Shown here piece by piece: positions 1 through 8,204 of a stretch of DNA of 64,000 bases. Every line of letters starts with the position of its first letter. Position 1 is the stretch's first letter. The stretch is from Shimia sagamensis (lineage in GTDB: Bacteria > Pseudomonadota > Alphaproteobacteria > Rhodobacterales > Rhodobacteraceae), in NCBI RefSeq assembly GCF_900182745.1, contig NZ_FXTY01000001.1, positions 310,001 through 374,000 on the forward strand, written 5' to 3'. The notes beneath the pieces were generated by a model, which was not told where the DNA came from, did no database searches, and saw only the letters and a program-made list of their open reading frames with translations. The translations under genes and the position numbers were made by a program.

Positions 1-395
1 TTCTTGCCCGCCAATTCACCAGCGCTGTCTTTGTCAATTTCCAGTCCCGAGGCGACAACACAGTTGTCATTGTCGGAGTAGCTCACCGCCACATCCACGA
101 TTTGGATATCCTGACCCGCAGAAGCTGCAACCACAAACGGCGGCACACCCTGGCTCACGGAAATCTGCACATCGCCAGAGGCCATGGCCGCGCTCATCGC
201 GGTGCCGGTGTCAAAGCTCACCCAATTGATCGTGGTGCCCATGGCTTCTTCATACATGCCGGTCTGCTTGGCGTATTGGAATGGCATTGGCCATTCCAAG
301 AAATAGGCCACGGTAATTTCGGCGGTCGCCGCTTGCGCACCTACCAGCATGGCAGTGGAGGCCGCTGCGCCCATCAGCATCGTTTTCAAGCTCAT
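1..395 (-). CDS. tauA: Taurine ABC transporter periplasmic binding protein TauA (3' end outside window)
   Basis: Only the first 131 or so residues are present; the frame runs off the left edge without a stop. The protein begins with a Sec signal peptide (MSLKTMLMGAAAS..., cleavage near residue 23 after TAEA/ATA-type residues), followed by a NMT1/SsuA-like start (EITVAYFLEWPMPFQYAK). It then has the SFDTGTAMSAAMASGDVQI stretch typical of taurine-binding proteins. It would capture taurine in the periplasm for a TauBC permease that must lie to the left. The ATG at 395 is preferred over the ATG at 401 because GGGAGAG lies at proper distance only from 395. It diverges from tpa, which fits taurine uptake and catabolism sharing one control region. 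Confidence 0.85.
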   Translation of the reverse strand, partial: MSLKTMLMGAAASTAMLVGAQAATAEITVAYFLEWPMPFQYAKQTGMYEEAMGTTINWVSFDTGTAMSAAMASGDVQISVSQGVPPFVVAASAGQDIQIVDVAVSYSDNDNCVVASGLEIDKDSAGELAGK

Positions 396-799
396 TATCA
401 TCTCTCCCGTTGTCGATTCTGGCGCGAACTTCCTGCCAGGATCATTGGGCCTTGGGCCTCTTTTTTGATCACCGACACTGCGCGTCCTCCTTGAGGGGAG
501 CGGAAATTCCGGCACCGATCAATGTTTTTTTCAGCAATTCAACCTCTCGAACCCGCGTCTTTGGGTGTTTGGACATATTTGACCATTTGGTTGAAAACCT
601 TAAAAACTAGGGGCTTGGTGCCATATTGTCGGTTTTTTTGAGACGCCCAGATACTTTTCTGGCCTTACACGGCTATAATTTTTGGCCCTATAATCTTGCT
701 TGAAAAAGTCGCGAGGATGGCGTGAAGTCTAACGCAGCGGACCGATTTCGCGCTCAACTCACAACCTAAAGTAGATTCTTTACCAGGAGGACTCGCGCC
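396..799. promoter_or_regulatory. tauA-tpa divergent control region
   Basis: This 404-bp spacer holds no convincing gene. It is AT-richer than its flanks. It contains two TATAAT hexamers (674-679 and 689-694) with poor -35 partners, the pair of TauR-like direct repeats described separately, and the tpa ribosome site AGGAGG at 785-790. Promoters for both tauA (leftward) and tpa (rightward) must lie here. Confidence 0.6.
659..691 (+). promoter_or_regulatory. Candidate TauR operator of tpa (two direct repeats, 23-bp period)
   Basis: CTGGCCTTAC at 659-668 and TTGGCCCTAT at 682-691 form a direct repeat whose copies start 23 bp apart. They resemble the CTGGAC(T/C)TAA repeats I recall for TauR of Rhodobacter capsulatus. 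The right copy overlaps a perfect TATAAT (689-694) that lacks a good -35, as expected for a MocR-type activator-dependent promoter. The same arrangement recurs before xsc. Confidence 0.6.
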
Positions 800-2200
800 A
801 TGGATGGCACACTGAAAGATAACGACCTCAGCCACGTCGTAAATGCCGACAAAGCGCACGTTTGGCACCATCTCGTGCAGCACAAGCCATTCGAAACCAA
901 CGATCCTCGCATCATTATCGAAGGCAAAGGTATGCGCGTGTGGGATCAAAATGGTAAAGAATACATCGATGCGGTGTCCGGCGCGGTCTGGACGGTCAAC
1001 GTTGGCTACGGCCGCGAACGCATTGCCAATGCGGTACACGCCAACCTGATGAAGATGTGCTACTTCGCCAATGCCGCCGGCAACGTGCCTGGCGCGCTCT
1101 ATGCGGAAAAGCTGATCGACAAAATGCCCGGCATGAGCCGCGTCTATTTCACCAACTCCGGATCAGAGGCCAATGAAAAAGCCTTCAAGATGATACGGCA
1201 GATTGCGCATAAAAAGTATGGCGGCAAAAAACACAAAATCCTCTACCGCGACCGTGACTATCACGGCAGCACCCTGGCGGCGATGTCGGCCGGCGGCCAG
1301 GATGAGCGCAATATGCAATATGGCCCCTTTGCGCCCGGTTTTGTGCGCGTGCCACATTGTATGGAATATCGCAAAGACGAGCTCGGCCTCGGCCACCTTT
1401 CCGGCCGCGACTTTGGCATTGCTGCCGCCAACCAAATCGAAGACGTCATCCTCAAAGAAGGTCCAGACACCGTCGGCGCACTGTGCCTGGAACCTGTAAC
1501 CGCAGGTGGCGGCGTGATTACCCCGCCAGAAGGCTATTGGGAACGCGTGCAGGAAATCTGCAAGCAGTATGACATCCTGCTGCACATCGACGAAGTGGTT
1601 TGCGGCATTGGACGCACTGGCACCCATTGGTTTGGATACCAACACTACGGCATCAAACCGGATTTTGTGACCATGGCCAAAGGTGTGGCTTCCGGCTACG
1701 CCGCCATCGCCTGCATGGTGACCACCGAAGAAATCTTTGACCTGTTCAAAGCTGACGCATCTGACAAGCTCGACCATTTCCGCGACATCTCCACTTTTGG
1801 GGGCTGCACCGCAGGTCCCGCGGCCGCGCTGGAAAACATGGCCATCATCGAAGAAGAAGGCTTGCTGGAAAACTGCACCGCCATGGGCGAGCGTATGATG
1901 GGCAACCTTCAGGCACTGATGGAAAAGCATGAGGTTATTGGTGACGTGCGCGGCAAAGGTCTCTTCCTTGGCTGCGAACTGGTCAAGGACCGCGACACCA
2001 AAGAACCAGTGGACGAAGCAGACATCACCGCCATCGTCGGGGATTGCGGCGCTCAGGGTGTGATCATTGGCTCTGCCAACCGCTCGGTGCCCGGTCGCAA
2101 CAATGTGATTGCATTTTCTCCTGCACTGATCGCGACGGCAGATGACATCGACGCGATTACAAACGCTGTCGACAATGCGCTGACCAAAGTGTTTGGCTAA
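800..2200 (+). CDS. tpa: Taurine:pyruvate aminotransferase
   Basis: This class III PLP aminotransferase of 466 residues moves the amino group of taurine to pyruvate, giving sulfoacetaldehyde and alanine, the first cytoplasmic step of taurine dissimilation. Visible features are the N-terminal VWHHLVQHKPF segment typical of Tpa, the GSEANEKAFK cofactor-phosphate region, HIDEVVCGIGRTG with the PLP-ring Asp, and the Schiff-base lysine K294 in TMAKGVASGY. The length is normal for the family. The start is fixed by AGGAGG nine bases upstream. Assignment to taurine rather than another omega-amine rests on the neighbours tauA, tauR and xsc. It is probably activated by TauR through the repeats at 659-691. 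Confidence 0.93.
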   Translation: MDGTLKDNDLSHVVNADKAHVWHHLVQHKPFETNDPRIIIEGKGMRVWDQNGKEYIDAVSGAVWTVNVGYGRERIANAVHANLMKMCYFANAAGNVPGALYAEKLIDKMPGMSRVYFTNSGSEANEKAFKMIRQIAHKKYGGKKHKILYRDRDYHGSTLAAMSAGGQDERNMQYGPFAPGFVRVPHCMEYRKDELGLGHLSGRDFGIAAANQIEDVILKEGPDTVGALCLEPVTAGGGVITPPEGYWERVQEICKQYDILLHIDEVVCGIGRTGTHWFGYQHYGIKPDFVTMAKGVASGYAAIACMVTTEEIFDLFKADASDKLDHFRDISTFGGCTAGPAAALENMAIIEEEGLLENCTAMGERMMGNLQALMEKHEVIGDVRGKGLFLGCELVKDRDTKEPVDEADITAIVGDCGAQGVIIGSANRSVPGRNNVIAFSPALIATADDIDAITNAVDNALTKVFG

Positions 2201-2221
2201 CAAAATCATATCACATTCTTG

Positions 2222-2259
2222 CGCCCCCTGCTCCACCAAGAACAGGGGGCGTATTTTCT
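2222..2259 (+). terminator. Hairpin between tpa and the GNAT gene
   Basis: CGCCCCCTG (2222-2230) and CAGGGGGCG (2243-2251) form a perfect 9-bp stem with a 12-nt loop, followed by TATTTTCT. The U tract is weak, so it may only attenuate readthrough from tpa. Confidence 0.55.
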
Positions 2260-2272
2260 GAAAGGACGTCCC

Positions 2273-2857
2273 ATGTGGCCCGCCCCAATCACACTGACCG
2301 GCACCCATGTGTCTTTGGAGCACCTGTCTCAAGACCACGCCAATGACTTGACTGAGGCCTCAGCGGACGGTGACTTGGCAGCACTTTGGTACACAATGGT
2401 CCCCGCCCCCAACGACGTGCCCGCCAACATTGATGCCCGCCTTGCCACTCCCGGCATGACACCTTTTGCCATTCTGGACACATCCGGCAAAGCCGTGGGT
2501 ATGACCACTTACATGAACGCCGACGAAACAAACCGGCGTGTGGAAATTGGCTCCACCTGGTATCGCGCTTCGGTACAACGCAGCCCGATGAATACCGAGT
2601 GCAAACTCTTGATGCTGAGCCACGCCTTTGACGCTCTCGACTGCATCGCAGTCGAATTTCGCACGCATTTCATGAATCGTGCCTCGCGCAATGCCATTGA
2701 GCGTCTTGGCGCAAAATTTGACGGTGTCTTGCGCAACCACATGATTATGGCCAACGGCACCCTGCGCGACACTGCGGTCTATTCCATCTGCCAGCATGAA
2801 TGGCCTGCGGTGCGGGCAAATCTTGAACACAAGCTGACGGAAATGGACCAGCAGTGA
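2273..2857 (+). CDS. GNAT family N-acetyltransferase (RimJ/RimL-like)
   Basis: The 194-residue protein matches RimJ/RimL-type GNAT acetyltransferases. It opens with a beta strand and the WPAPITLTGTHVSLEHL segment. It has the strand pair around VGMTTYMNADETNRRVEIGSTWY, and the acetyl-CoA-site region followed by the NRASRNAIERLGAKFDGVLR motif near the C-terminus. It would transfer acetyl from acetyl-CoA to an unidentified amine. The ATG at 2273 is chosen because AAAGGA lies just upstream. It sits between tpa and tauR on the same strand, separated from tpa by a hairpin. A role in taurine metabolism is possible but nothing in the sequence shows it. Confidence 0.75.
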   Translation: MWPAPITLTGTHVSLEHLSQDHANDLTEASADGDLAALWYTMVPAPNDVPANIDARLATPGMTPFAILDTSGKAVGMTTYMNADETNRRVEIGSTWYRASVQRSPMNTECKLLMLSHAFDALDCIAVEFRTHFMNRASRNAIERLGAKFDGVLRNHMIMANGTLRDTAVYSICQHEWPAVRANLEHKLTEMDQQ

Positions 2858-2901
2858 ACGTCCAGTTTGCCAGCACGATAAGTCCAGTATAGCGTCCCCT
2901 T

Positions 2902-4362
2902 ATGGCCATATCTGTCGAAACATTCTTTCTCGCGCCCGGTTTCCAGGGCACGCTTCAAGCGCAAATCCAGCAACTCATTGCCGAAGGCATCTTGTCCGGA
3001 CGCTTTCGCCGTGGAGAAAAACTGCCGTCGTCGCGTAAATTGGCCACGCATCTCGGGGTGTCCCGCATCACAGTTACGCTTGCCTACACAGAGCTTCTGG
3101 CCAACGATTATCTGACCTCTCGCGGCCGCTCCGGCTATTACGTCAGCGAAAATGCACCTGTTCCGCCGTCCTTTGACCCGCCCAAACCACGCGAAGACCG
3201 CATCGACTGGACTCGCGCGTTAGGCCGTCGGTTTACAGGCGGCGACACGCCAGACAAACCCAAAGACTGGGCCAATTACCGCTTCCCCTTTGTCTACGGT
3301 CAAACCGATCCAAGCCTGTTTGACCATGCCAATTGGCGTCTTTGCGCATTGCAGGCCTTGGGACAAAAAGATTTCACTGCACTAACCGCAGACTACTATG
3401 ATCAAGACGACCCCGAACTGGTCGAATTCATCGCGCGCAACACCCTTCCCCGTCGCGGCATCATTGCCCGTCCCGAAGAAATCCTGATCACCCTTGGCGC
3501 CCAGAACGCCCTTTGGATCGCGGCGCAGATCTTACTGACGCAACGCCGCACGGCCGCCATCGAAAACCCTTGCTACCACGCCCTGCGCGACATCTTGAAT
3601 CAATCGCGCTGCCACGTTGACGCCATCAACGTGGATCGCGACGGCCTCAATCCCGCGCTGATCTCAAACGAAGCCGATGTGATTTTCACTACCCCCAGCC
3701 ACCAATGCCCAACCACCGCCACCATGCCGATGGACCGTCGTCATGCGCTTTTGGAGCACGCCCGCAACATCGATGCGCTGGTGGTCGAAGACGACTACGA
3801 ATTTGAAATGTCCTTCTTGGATGCGCCATCTCCAGCCTTGAAATCACTCGATACCGAAGGCCGCGTGATCTACGTTGGCAGCTTCTCCAAATCACTCTTT
3901 CCGGGCCTGCGCCTCGGCTACCTGGTCGGTTCAGAAGCCTTTATTCGCGAGGCCCGCGCATTGCGGGCATCCGTCATCCGCCACCCGCCCGGTCACATCC
4001 AACGCACCGCCGCCTACTTCCTATCTTTGGGCCACTATGACGCCCTGATCCGCCGCATTCGCGAAGCCCTCAAAGCCCGTCGCGCAGTTATGCAAGACGC
4101 AATTGAGCAATATGGCTTGACGGTTGCGGGCCAAGGCGCTTTTGGCGGCTCCTCCTTTTGGATGCGGGCAAACCCCGAAGTGAACACGGAAATACTGGCA
4201 CAGGCGCTAAAATCTGATGGCGTTCTGATTGAGCCCGGCCACCCGTTTTTCACAGACGAAGCCCCGCCCCAAAACTTCTACCGGCTCGGCTATTCCTCCA
4301 TTCCCTCCGAGCGAATCCCTGAGGGTGTTTCTCGTATCGCCCGCGCCCTCGGTCAGCGCTGA
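2902..4362 (+). CDS. tauR: TauR, MocR/GntR-type regulator of taurine genes
   Basis: This 486-residue protein has an N-terminal GntR winged helix (about residues 15-80, with SGRFRRGEKLPSSRKLATHLGVSRITV) fused to a class I aminotransferase-like domain. The PLP-binding lysine is K330 in GSFSKSLFPGLRLGY, and VVEDDYEFE is present. That is the MocR architecture of TauR, GabR and PdxR. Its position between tpa and xsc identifies it as TauR, the activator of taurine catabolism known from Rhodobacter. I see no strong ribosome site before the ATG at 2902. The ligand is presumably PLP with taurine, by analogy. Matching direct repeats stand before tpa and xsc. Confidence 0.88.
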   Translation: MAISVETFFLAPGFQGTLQAQIQQLIAEGILSGRFRRGEKLPSSRKLATHLGVSRITVTLAYTELLANDYLTSRGRSGYYVSENAPVPPSFDPPKPREDRIDWTRALGRRFTGGDTPDKPKDWANYRFPFVYGQTDPSLFDHANWRLCALQALGQKDFTALTADYYDQDDPELVEFIARNTLPRRGIIARPEEILITLGAQNALWIAAQILLTQRRTAAIENPCYHALRDILNQSRCHVDAINVDRDGLNPALISNEADVIFTTPSHQCPTTATMPMDRRHALLEHARNIDALVVEDDYEFEMSFLDAPSPALKSLDTEGRVIYVGSFSKSLFPGLRLGYLVGSEAFIREARALRASVIRHPPGHIQRTAAYFLSLGHYDALIRRIREALKARRAVMQDAIEQYGLTVAGQGAFGGSSFWMRANPEVNTEILAQALKSDGVLIEPGHPFFTDEAPPQNFYRLGYSSIPSERIPEGVSRIARALGQR

Positions 4363-4363
4363 T

Positions 4364-4396
4364 CTGGATACATTCGGCCACCCATTCTGGCCCTAA
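4364..4396 (+). promoter_or_regulatory. Candidate TauR operator of xsc (two direct repeats, 23-bp period)
   Basis: CTGGATACAT (4364-4373) and CTGGCCCTAA (4387-4396) start 23 bp apart, the same period as the pair before tpa. The right copy matches my recalled TauR consensus CTGGAC(T/C)TAA at nine of ten positions. The site begins two bases after the tauR stop and about 80 bp before the xsc start. Confidence 0.6.
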
Positions 4397-4476
4397 CGCC
4401 AGATTGCCGCAATTCGTAGTTTCAATCAAAATGACCGCCCCACCACAGGAGTCGGGCGCAGCATGGAGTTTGCCTC

Positions 4477-6258
4477 ATGAAAATGACCACCGAAGAAGCC
4501 TTTGTGAAGGTGCTTCAACGCCACGGTATTGAACATGCCTTTGGAATCATTGGCTCTGCGATGATGCCCATCTCGGACCTCTTCCCCAAAGCGGGCATCA
4601 TGTTCTGGGACTGCGCCCACGAAGGCTCCGCCGGCATGATGAGCGACGGTTACACCCGCGCCACCGGCAAAATGTCGATGATGATCGCGCAAAACGGCCC
4701 CGGCATCACCAACTTCGTGACCGCTGTAAAAACCGCTTACTGGAACCACACTCCGCTGCTGTTGGTCACACCACAGGCCGCCAACAAGACCATTGGTCAG
4801 GGTGGTTTCCAGGAAGTTGAACAGATGAAACTGTTTGAGGACATGGTGGCCTATCAGGAAGAGGTGCGTGACCCGACCCGTGTCGCCGAAGTCCTCACCC
4901 GTGTGATCAGCCAAGCCAAACGTCTTTGTGGCCCGGCACAACTCAACATCCCGCGTGATTTCTGGACTCAAGTTGTCGACATCGACATCCCGGATCCAAT
5001 CGAGTTTGAGGCCTCCTCTGGCGGCAGCAACTCCGTCACAGACGCCGCTGCCCTGCTTTCCTCCGCCAAGAACCCGGTGATTCTGAACGGCGCGGGCACT
5101 GTGTTGTCCGAAGGCGGCATTCCCGCCTCCATCGCTCTGGCCGAACGCCTCGATGCGCCGGTGTGCGTTGGCTATCAGCACAACGATGCCTTCCCGGGCA
5201 ACCACCCGCTGTTTGCTGGACCGCTCGGCTACAACGGCTCCAAAGCGGGTATGGAACTGATCAAAGAGGCTGACGTTATTCTGGCCCTTGGCACCCGCCT
5301 GAACCCCTTCTCCACCCTGCCGGGCTACGGCATGGAATACTGGCCAGCGGACGCCAAAATCATTCAGGTGGACATCAACCCCAACCGCATCGGTCTGACC
5401 AAGAAAGTCGAAGTGGGTATCGTGGGCGACGCCGCCAAAGTGGCCACGGGTATCCTGGAACAGCTTGCGGACAACGCTGGTGACGCGGGACGCGAGGATC
5501 GCAAAGCCCACATTTCCAAAACCAAATCCGCCTGGGCACAGCAGCTCTCCTCCATGGACCACGAAGACGACGATCCCGGCACCAGCTGGAACGAACGCGC
5601 CCGCGCTGACAAGCCAGACTGGATGTCCCCACGTATGGCCTGGCGTGCGATCCAATCTGCTCTGCCGCGCGAAGCCATCATCAGCTCCGACATCGGCAAC
5701 AACTGCGCCATCGGCAACGCCTACCCGTCTTTTGAGGAAGGTCGCAAATATCTGGCACCTGGCCTGTTTGGTCCCTGCGGGTACGGCCTGCCAGCTATTG
5801 TTGGCGCCAAAATTGGCCAACCGGATGTACCAGTCTGCGGTTTCGCCGGCGACGGTGCCTTTGGCATCGCGGTGAACGAGTTGACCGCCATCGGCCGCGG
5901 TGAATGGCCTGCCGTGACACAGATCGTCTTCCGCAACTACCAGTGGGGCGCTGAAAAGCGGAACTCCACCCTGTGGTTTGATGACAACTTCGTTGGCACC
6001 GAGCTGGACACATCCGTGTCTTATGCTGGCATCGCTCAGGCCTGTGGCCTGGAAGGCGTTGTCGCCCGCACCATGGACGAGCTGACCGCCGCACTGAACA
6101 AAGCCATCGATGATCAGATGAACCACGGCAAAACCACCCTGATCGAAGCCATGATCAACCAGGAACTGGGTGAACCCTTCCGTCGCGACGCAATGAAAAA
6201 GCCTGTTTCCGTGGCCGGTATCGACGCGGCTGACATGGTCAAACAGACCGGAAGCTGA
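4477..6258 (+). CDS. xsc: Sulfoacetaldehyde acetyltransferase
   Basis: This thiamine-diphosphate enzyme of 593 residues converts sulfoacetaldehyde and phosphate to sulfite and acetyl phosphate, the C-S bond cleavage step of taurine degradation. The N-terminal Pyr domain shows the catalytic glutamate E49 in DCAHEGSAGM. The C-terminal PP domain shows the ThDP/Mg motif starting GDGAFG at about residues 458-463, with the closing FRNYQWG. Length and the FEEGRKYLAPGLFGPCGYG stretch are typical of Xsc rather than of other pyruvate-decarboxylase relatives. GGAG lies eight bases before the ATG. pta follows after four bases, so the two are co-transcribed and acetyl phosphate is passed on directly. Confidence 0.95.
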   Translation: MKMTTEEAFVKVLQRHGIEHAFGIIGSAMMPISDLFPKAGIMFWDCAHEGSAGMMSDGYTRATGKMSMMIAQNGPGITNFVTAVKTAYWNHTPLLLVTPQAANKTIGQGGFQEVEQMKLFEDMVAYQEEVRDPTRVAEVLTRVISQAKRLCGPAQLNIPRDFWTQVVDIDIPDPIEFEASSGGSNSVTDAAALLSSAKNPVILNGAGTVLSEGGIPASIALAERLDAPVCVGYQHNDAFPGNHPLFAGPLGYNGSKAGMELIKEADVILALGTRLNPFSTLPGYGMEYWPADAKIIQVDINPNRIGLTKKVEVGIVGDAAKVATGILEQLADNAGDAGREDRKAHISKTKSAWAQQLSSMDHEDDDPGTSWNERARADKPDWMSPRMAWRAIQSALPREAIISSDIGNNCAIGNAYPSFEEGRKYLAPGLFGPCGYGLPAIVGAKIGQPDVPVCGFAGDGAFGIAVNELTAIGRGEWPAVTQIVFRNYQWGAEKRNSTLWFDDNFVGTELDTSVSYAGIAQACGLEGVVARTMDELTAALNKAIDDQMNHGKTTLIEAMINQELGEPFRRDAMKKPVSVAGIDAADMVKQTGS

Positions 6259-6262
6259 CCCC

Positions 6263-7306
6263 TTGAAGCCGCTCCGCCAAATACTTGGTGCCGCCAGCGG
6301 CTCTGACAAAATCATCGCCCTTTCTGAGGGCGATGATCCCCGCGTAGCAGAGGCTGCGCTTATGATCCGCAAGGAAAAGGTGGCCCGCGTCCTCTTGGTG
6401 GGCAACCCGATTACCATCGCCGAGCATCTCGCATCCCACGGCACCACCCCCGAGGAAGTTGCTGGCGAAATTGAGATCCACGATCCCAGTAACTCACCCC
6501 TAATTGACGAATTTCGCGACACATTGGTGGCCTTACGCGCCCACAAAGGCATGACGCCCGAAAAAGCCGCAGCGCAAGTCCGTCACCGCCTGACCTATGC
6601 GTCGCTTTTGGTGCAAACGGGCCGCGCCCACGGCACCGTCGGCGGCGCTGCTGAAACCACATCTGACACTGTGCGCACCGCGCTTCAGATCATCGGCAAA
6701 GCGCCAAATTCGGCGATGGTCTCCTCTTTCTTTTTCATGCTCTACTGCAAGGAACATCACACTGTGAAAGGCGCGCATATCTTTGCGGATTGCGGCTTGG
6801 TGGTGGATCCTGACGCCAATGAAATGGCCGAAATCGCGCGTGCGTCCGCAGCGTCGTACCGCGCGCTGACCGGCGATACACCGCGCGTCGCTATGCTGTC
6901 TTTCTCCACTGCCGGAAGCGCCGATCATCCCAAAGTGTCCAAGGTTGTGGCGGCAACGCATCTGGCCAAAGTGGCCGATCCCAATCTAATCATCGACGGA
7001 GAGCTTCAGTTCGACGCCGCCTTTGTGCCTGAGGTTGCCGCCTCCAAAGCTGAAAAATCGGCACTTGGCGGCGCAGCCAACGTCTTTGTCTTCCCCAGCC
7101 TGAACGCCGGTAACTTGGGCTACAAAATCGCCCAACGTGTTGGGGGGGCAACCGCCATCGGCCCGGTCCTGCAAGGCTTGGCAAAACCCGCCAATGACCT
7201 ATCCCGCGGTTGCTCCGCTGAAGACATCCTGCACATGGTTGCTGTCACAGTCGCCCAATCCGACGCGTTAGATAAGGCCGAAAAGGCACCCGAGGGGGCC
7301 GCATGA
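6263..7306 (+). CDS. pta: Phosphate acetyltransferase (taurine pathway)
   Basis: This 347-residue phosphotransacetylase turns the acetyl phosphate from Xsc into acetyl-CoA. It has the PTA_PTB fold throughout: ALSEGDDPRVAEAA, RKEKVARVLLVGN, the RAHKGMT segment, GTVGGAAETTSDTVRTALQIIG, IFADCGLVVDPDANEMAEIA, MLSFSTAGSA, and the C-terminal NVFVFPSLNAGNLGYKIAQRVGGATAIGP. It begins with TTG at 6263, four bases after the xsc stop. I see no in-frame ATG that would keep the first strand, so tight translational coupling to xsc is likely. It converges on a second Pta-like gene 14 bp downstream. Confidence 0.9.
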   Translation: MKPLRQILGAASGSDKIIALSEGDDPRVAEAALMIRKEKVARVLLVGNPITIAEHLASHGTTPEEVAGEIEIHDPSNSPLIDEFRDTLVALRAHKGMTPEKAAAQVRHRLTYASLLVQTGRAHGTVGGAAETTSDTVRTALQIIGKAPNSAMVSSFFFMLYCKEHHTVKGAHIFADCGLVVDPDANEMAEIARASAASYRALTGDTPRVAMLSFSTAGSADHPKVSKVVAATHLAKVADPNLIIDGELQFDAAFVPEVAASKAEKSALGGAANVFVFPSLNAGNLGYKIAQRVGGATAIGPVLQGLAKPANDLSRGCSAEDILHMVAVTVAQSDALDKAEKAPEGAA

Positions 7307-7320
7307 CCGCCGCCCCTGCA

Positions 7321-8172
7321 TCAATCCAGCGCCAGTGTCACAATGGTCGCAGCAACGATATCCTGCGCACTGGCTCCACGGCTCAAATCACAAACCGGTT
7401 TGCGGAACCCCTGCAGGATCGGCCCCAAGGCTTGCGCCCCGCCCAAAGCAACCGCCAATTTGTACGCAATATTGCCGGCATCCAAGTTGGGGAAGACCAG
7501 AATATTTGCGTCCCCCGCTCCAGCACCCTTTCGCGCGGCGACTTCAGGGATCAGAGCGGCGTCACCTTGCACCGGCCCTGTGAAACCGCTCAACTCGGCC
7601 GCCTCACGCACTTTGTCGACACTTGCGCCCGCACCGCTGGTGCCGGTGGAAAACGACAGCAATGCCACCCGCGCCTCGCCCAACAACGCTTCTCCACTGC
7701 GCGCCGAAGCTGTGGCAATTGCCGCCAAACCTTCGGCATCAGGGTCCACTGTCAAACCGCAGTCGGCAAAAATCAACGACCGGCCATCCGCGAAGTTCAT
7801 CAGGAAGAAACTCGACGGCACGCTCACCTCATCGGCCAAGCCAATCGCCATGGATGCCGCCTCGATCACACGTCGTGTTGGAGCTTCCGCCCCTGCGGTC
7901 ATCGCGTCTGCCTCGCCAGCCGCCACCATGGCGGCCGCCCGATAGAGCGGTTTCTCGACAAGACGTCGGGCGATCCGCTCTTTCATGCCACGCGTATCCA
8001 TCAGCGCCTGCACATAGCGTTCTGTGTTATCACCAAGCGTCACAGGCCGGCACAGGCCATCCCGATCCAACGCCCGCATCGCCTCAGCTGTGCGCGGCTC
8101 TTTGTGTTCGGGGAACACAACCCGCGCGTTTTTCGCCGCCACCTTGGTCGACAGCGCATCCATAAACTTCAT
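7321..8172 (-). CDS. Second, shortened phosphate acetyltransferase-family protein
   Basis: This 283-residue paralogue keeps the catalytic half of the family: GEADAMTAGAEAPTRRVIEAA, IFADCGLTVDPDAEGLAAIA, LLSFSTGTSGAG, and NILVFPNLDAGNIAYKLAVALGGAQALGPILQG. By eye it lacks several tens of residues between the first strand region (RPVTLGDN) and YVQALMDTRGM, where Pta normally has 40 or more. It may use acetyl phosphate or another acyl phosphate. The ATG at 8172 has GGAGG seven bases upstream. It diverges from a citrate-synthase-family gene with only 32 bp between starts and converges on pta. Confidence 0.8.
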   Translation of the reverse strand: MKFMDALSTKVAAKNARVVFPEHKEPRTAEAMRALDRDGLCRPVTLGDNTERYVQALMDTRGMKERIARRLVEKPLYRAAAMVAAGEADAMTAGAEAPTRRVIEAASMAIGLADEVSVPSSFFLMNFADGRSLIFADCGLTVDPDAEGLAAIATASARSGEALLGEARVALLSFSTGTSGAGASVDKVREAAELSGFTGPVQGDAALIPEVAARKGAGAGDANILVFPNLDAGNIAYKLAVALGGAQALGPILQGFRKPVCDLSRGASAQDIVAATIVTLALD

Positions 8173-8188
8173 GTATACCTCCGTATAC
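8173..8188. promoter_or_regulatory. Double GTATAC dyad between divergent starts
   Basis: GTATAC at 8173-8178 and again at 8183-8188 are separated by CTCC. Each is a self-complementary palindrome and the centres are 10 bp apart, about one helical turn. The intervening bases are the GGAG ribosome site of the leftward gene, so in its mRNA the two copies could pair with the ribosome site in the loop. GTATAC cores are common in operators of FadR/GntR-type regulators. Confidence 0.45.
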
Positions 8189-8204
8189 GCAACAGGAGCC
8201 ATCC

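Noticed and set aside
569-578. TTGGACATAT as a third TauR half-site
   Set aside because: No partner exists 23 bp on either side, so it does not fit the paired pattern.
6263-6265. TTG start of pta as a possible error
   Set aside because: The frame begins directly with the conserved Pta strand and is four bases after the xsc stop, so a TTG start with coupling is more likely than a shift.
4426-6552. A 708-codon open frame antisense to xsc
   Set aside because: It is the opposite strand of a clear thiamine-enzyme gene with high G+C third positions, has no ribosome site and reads as His/Val/Gly-rich low-quality protein.
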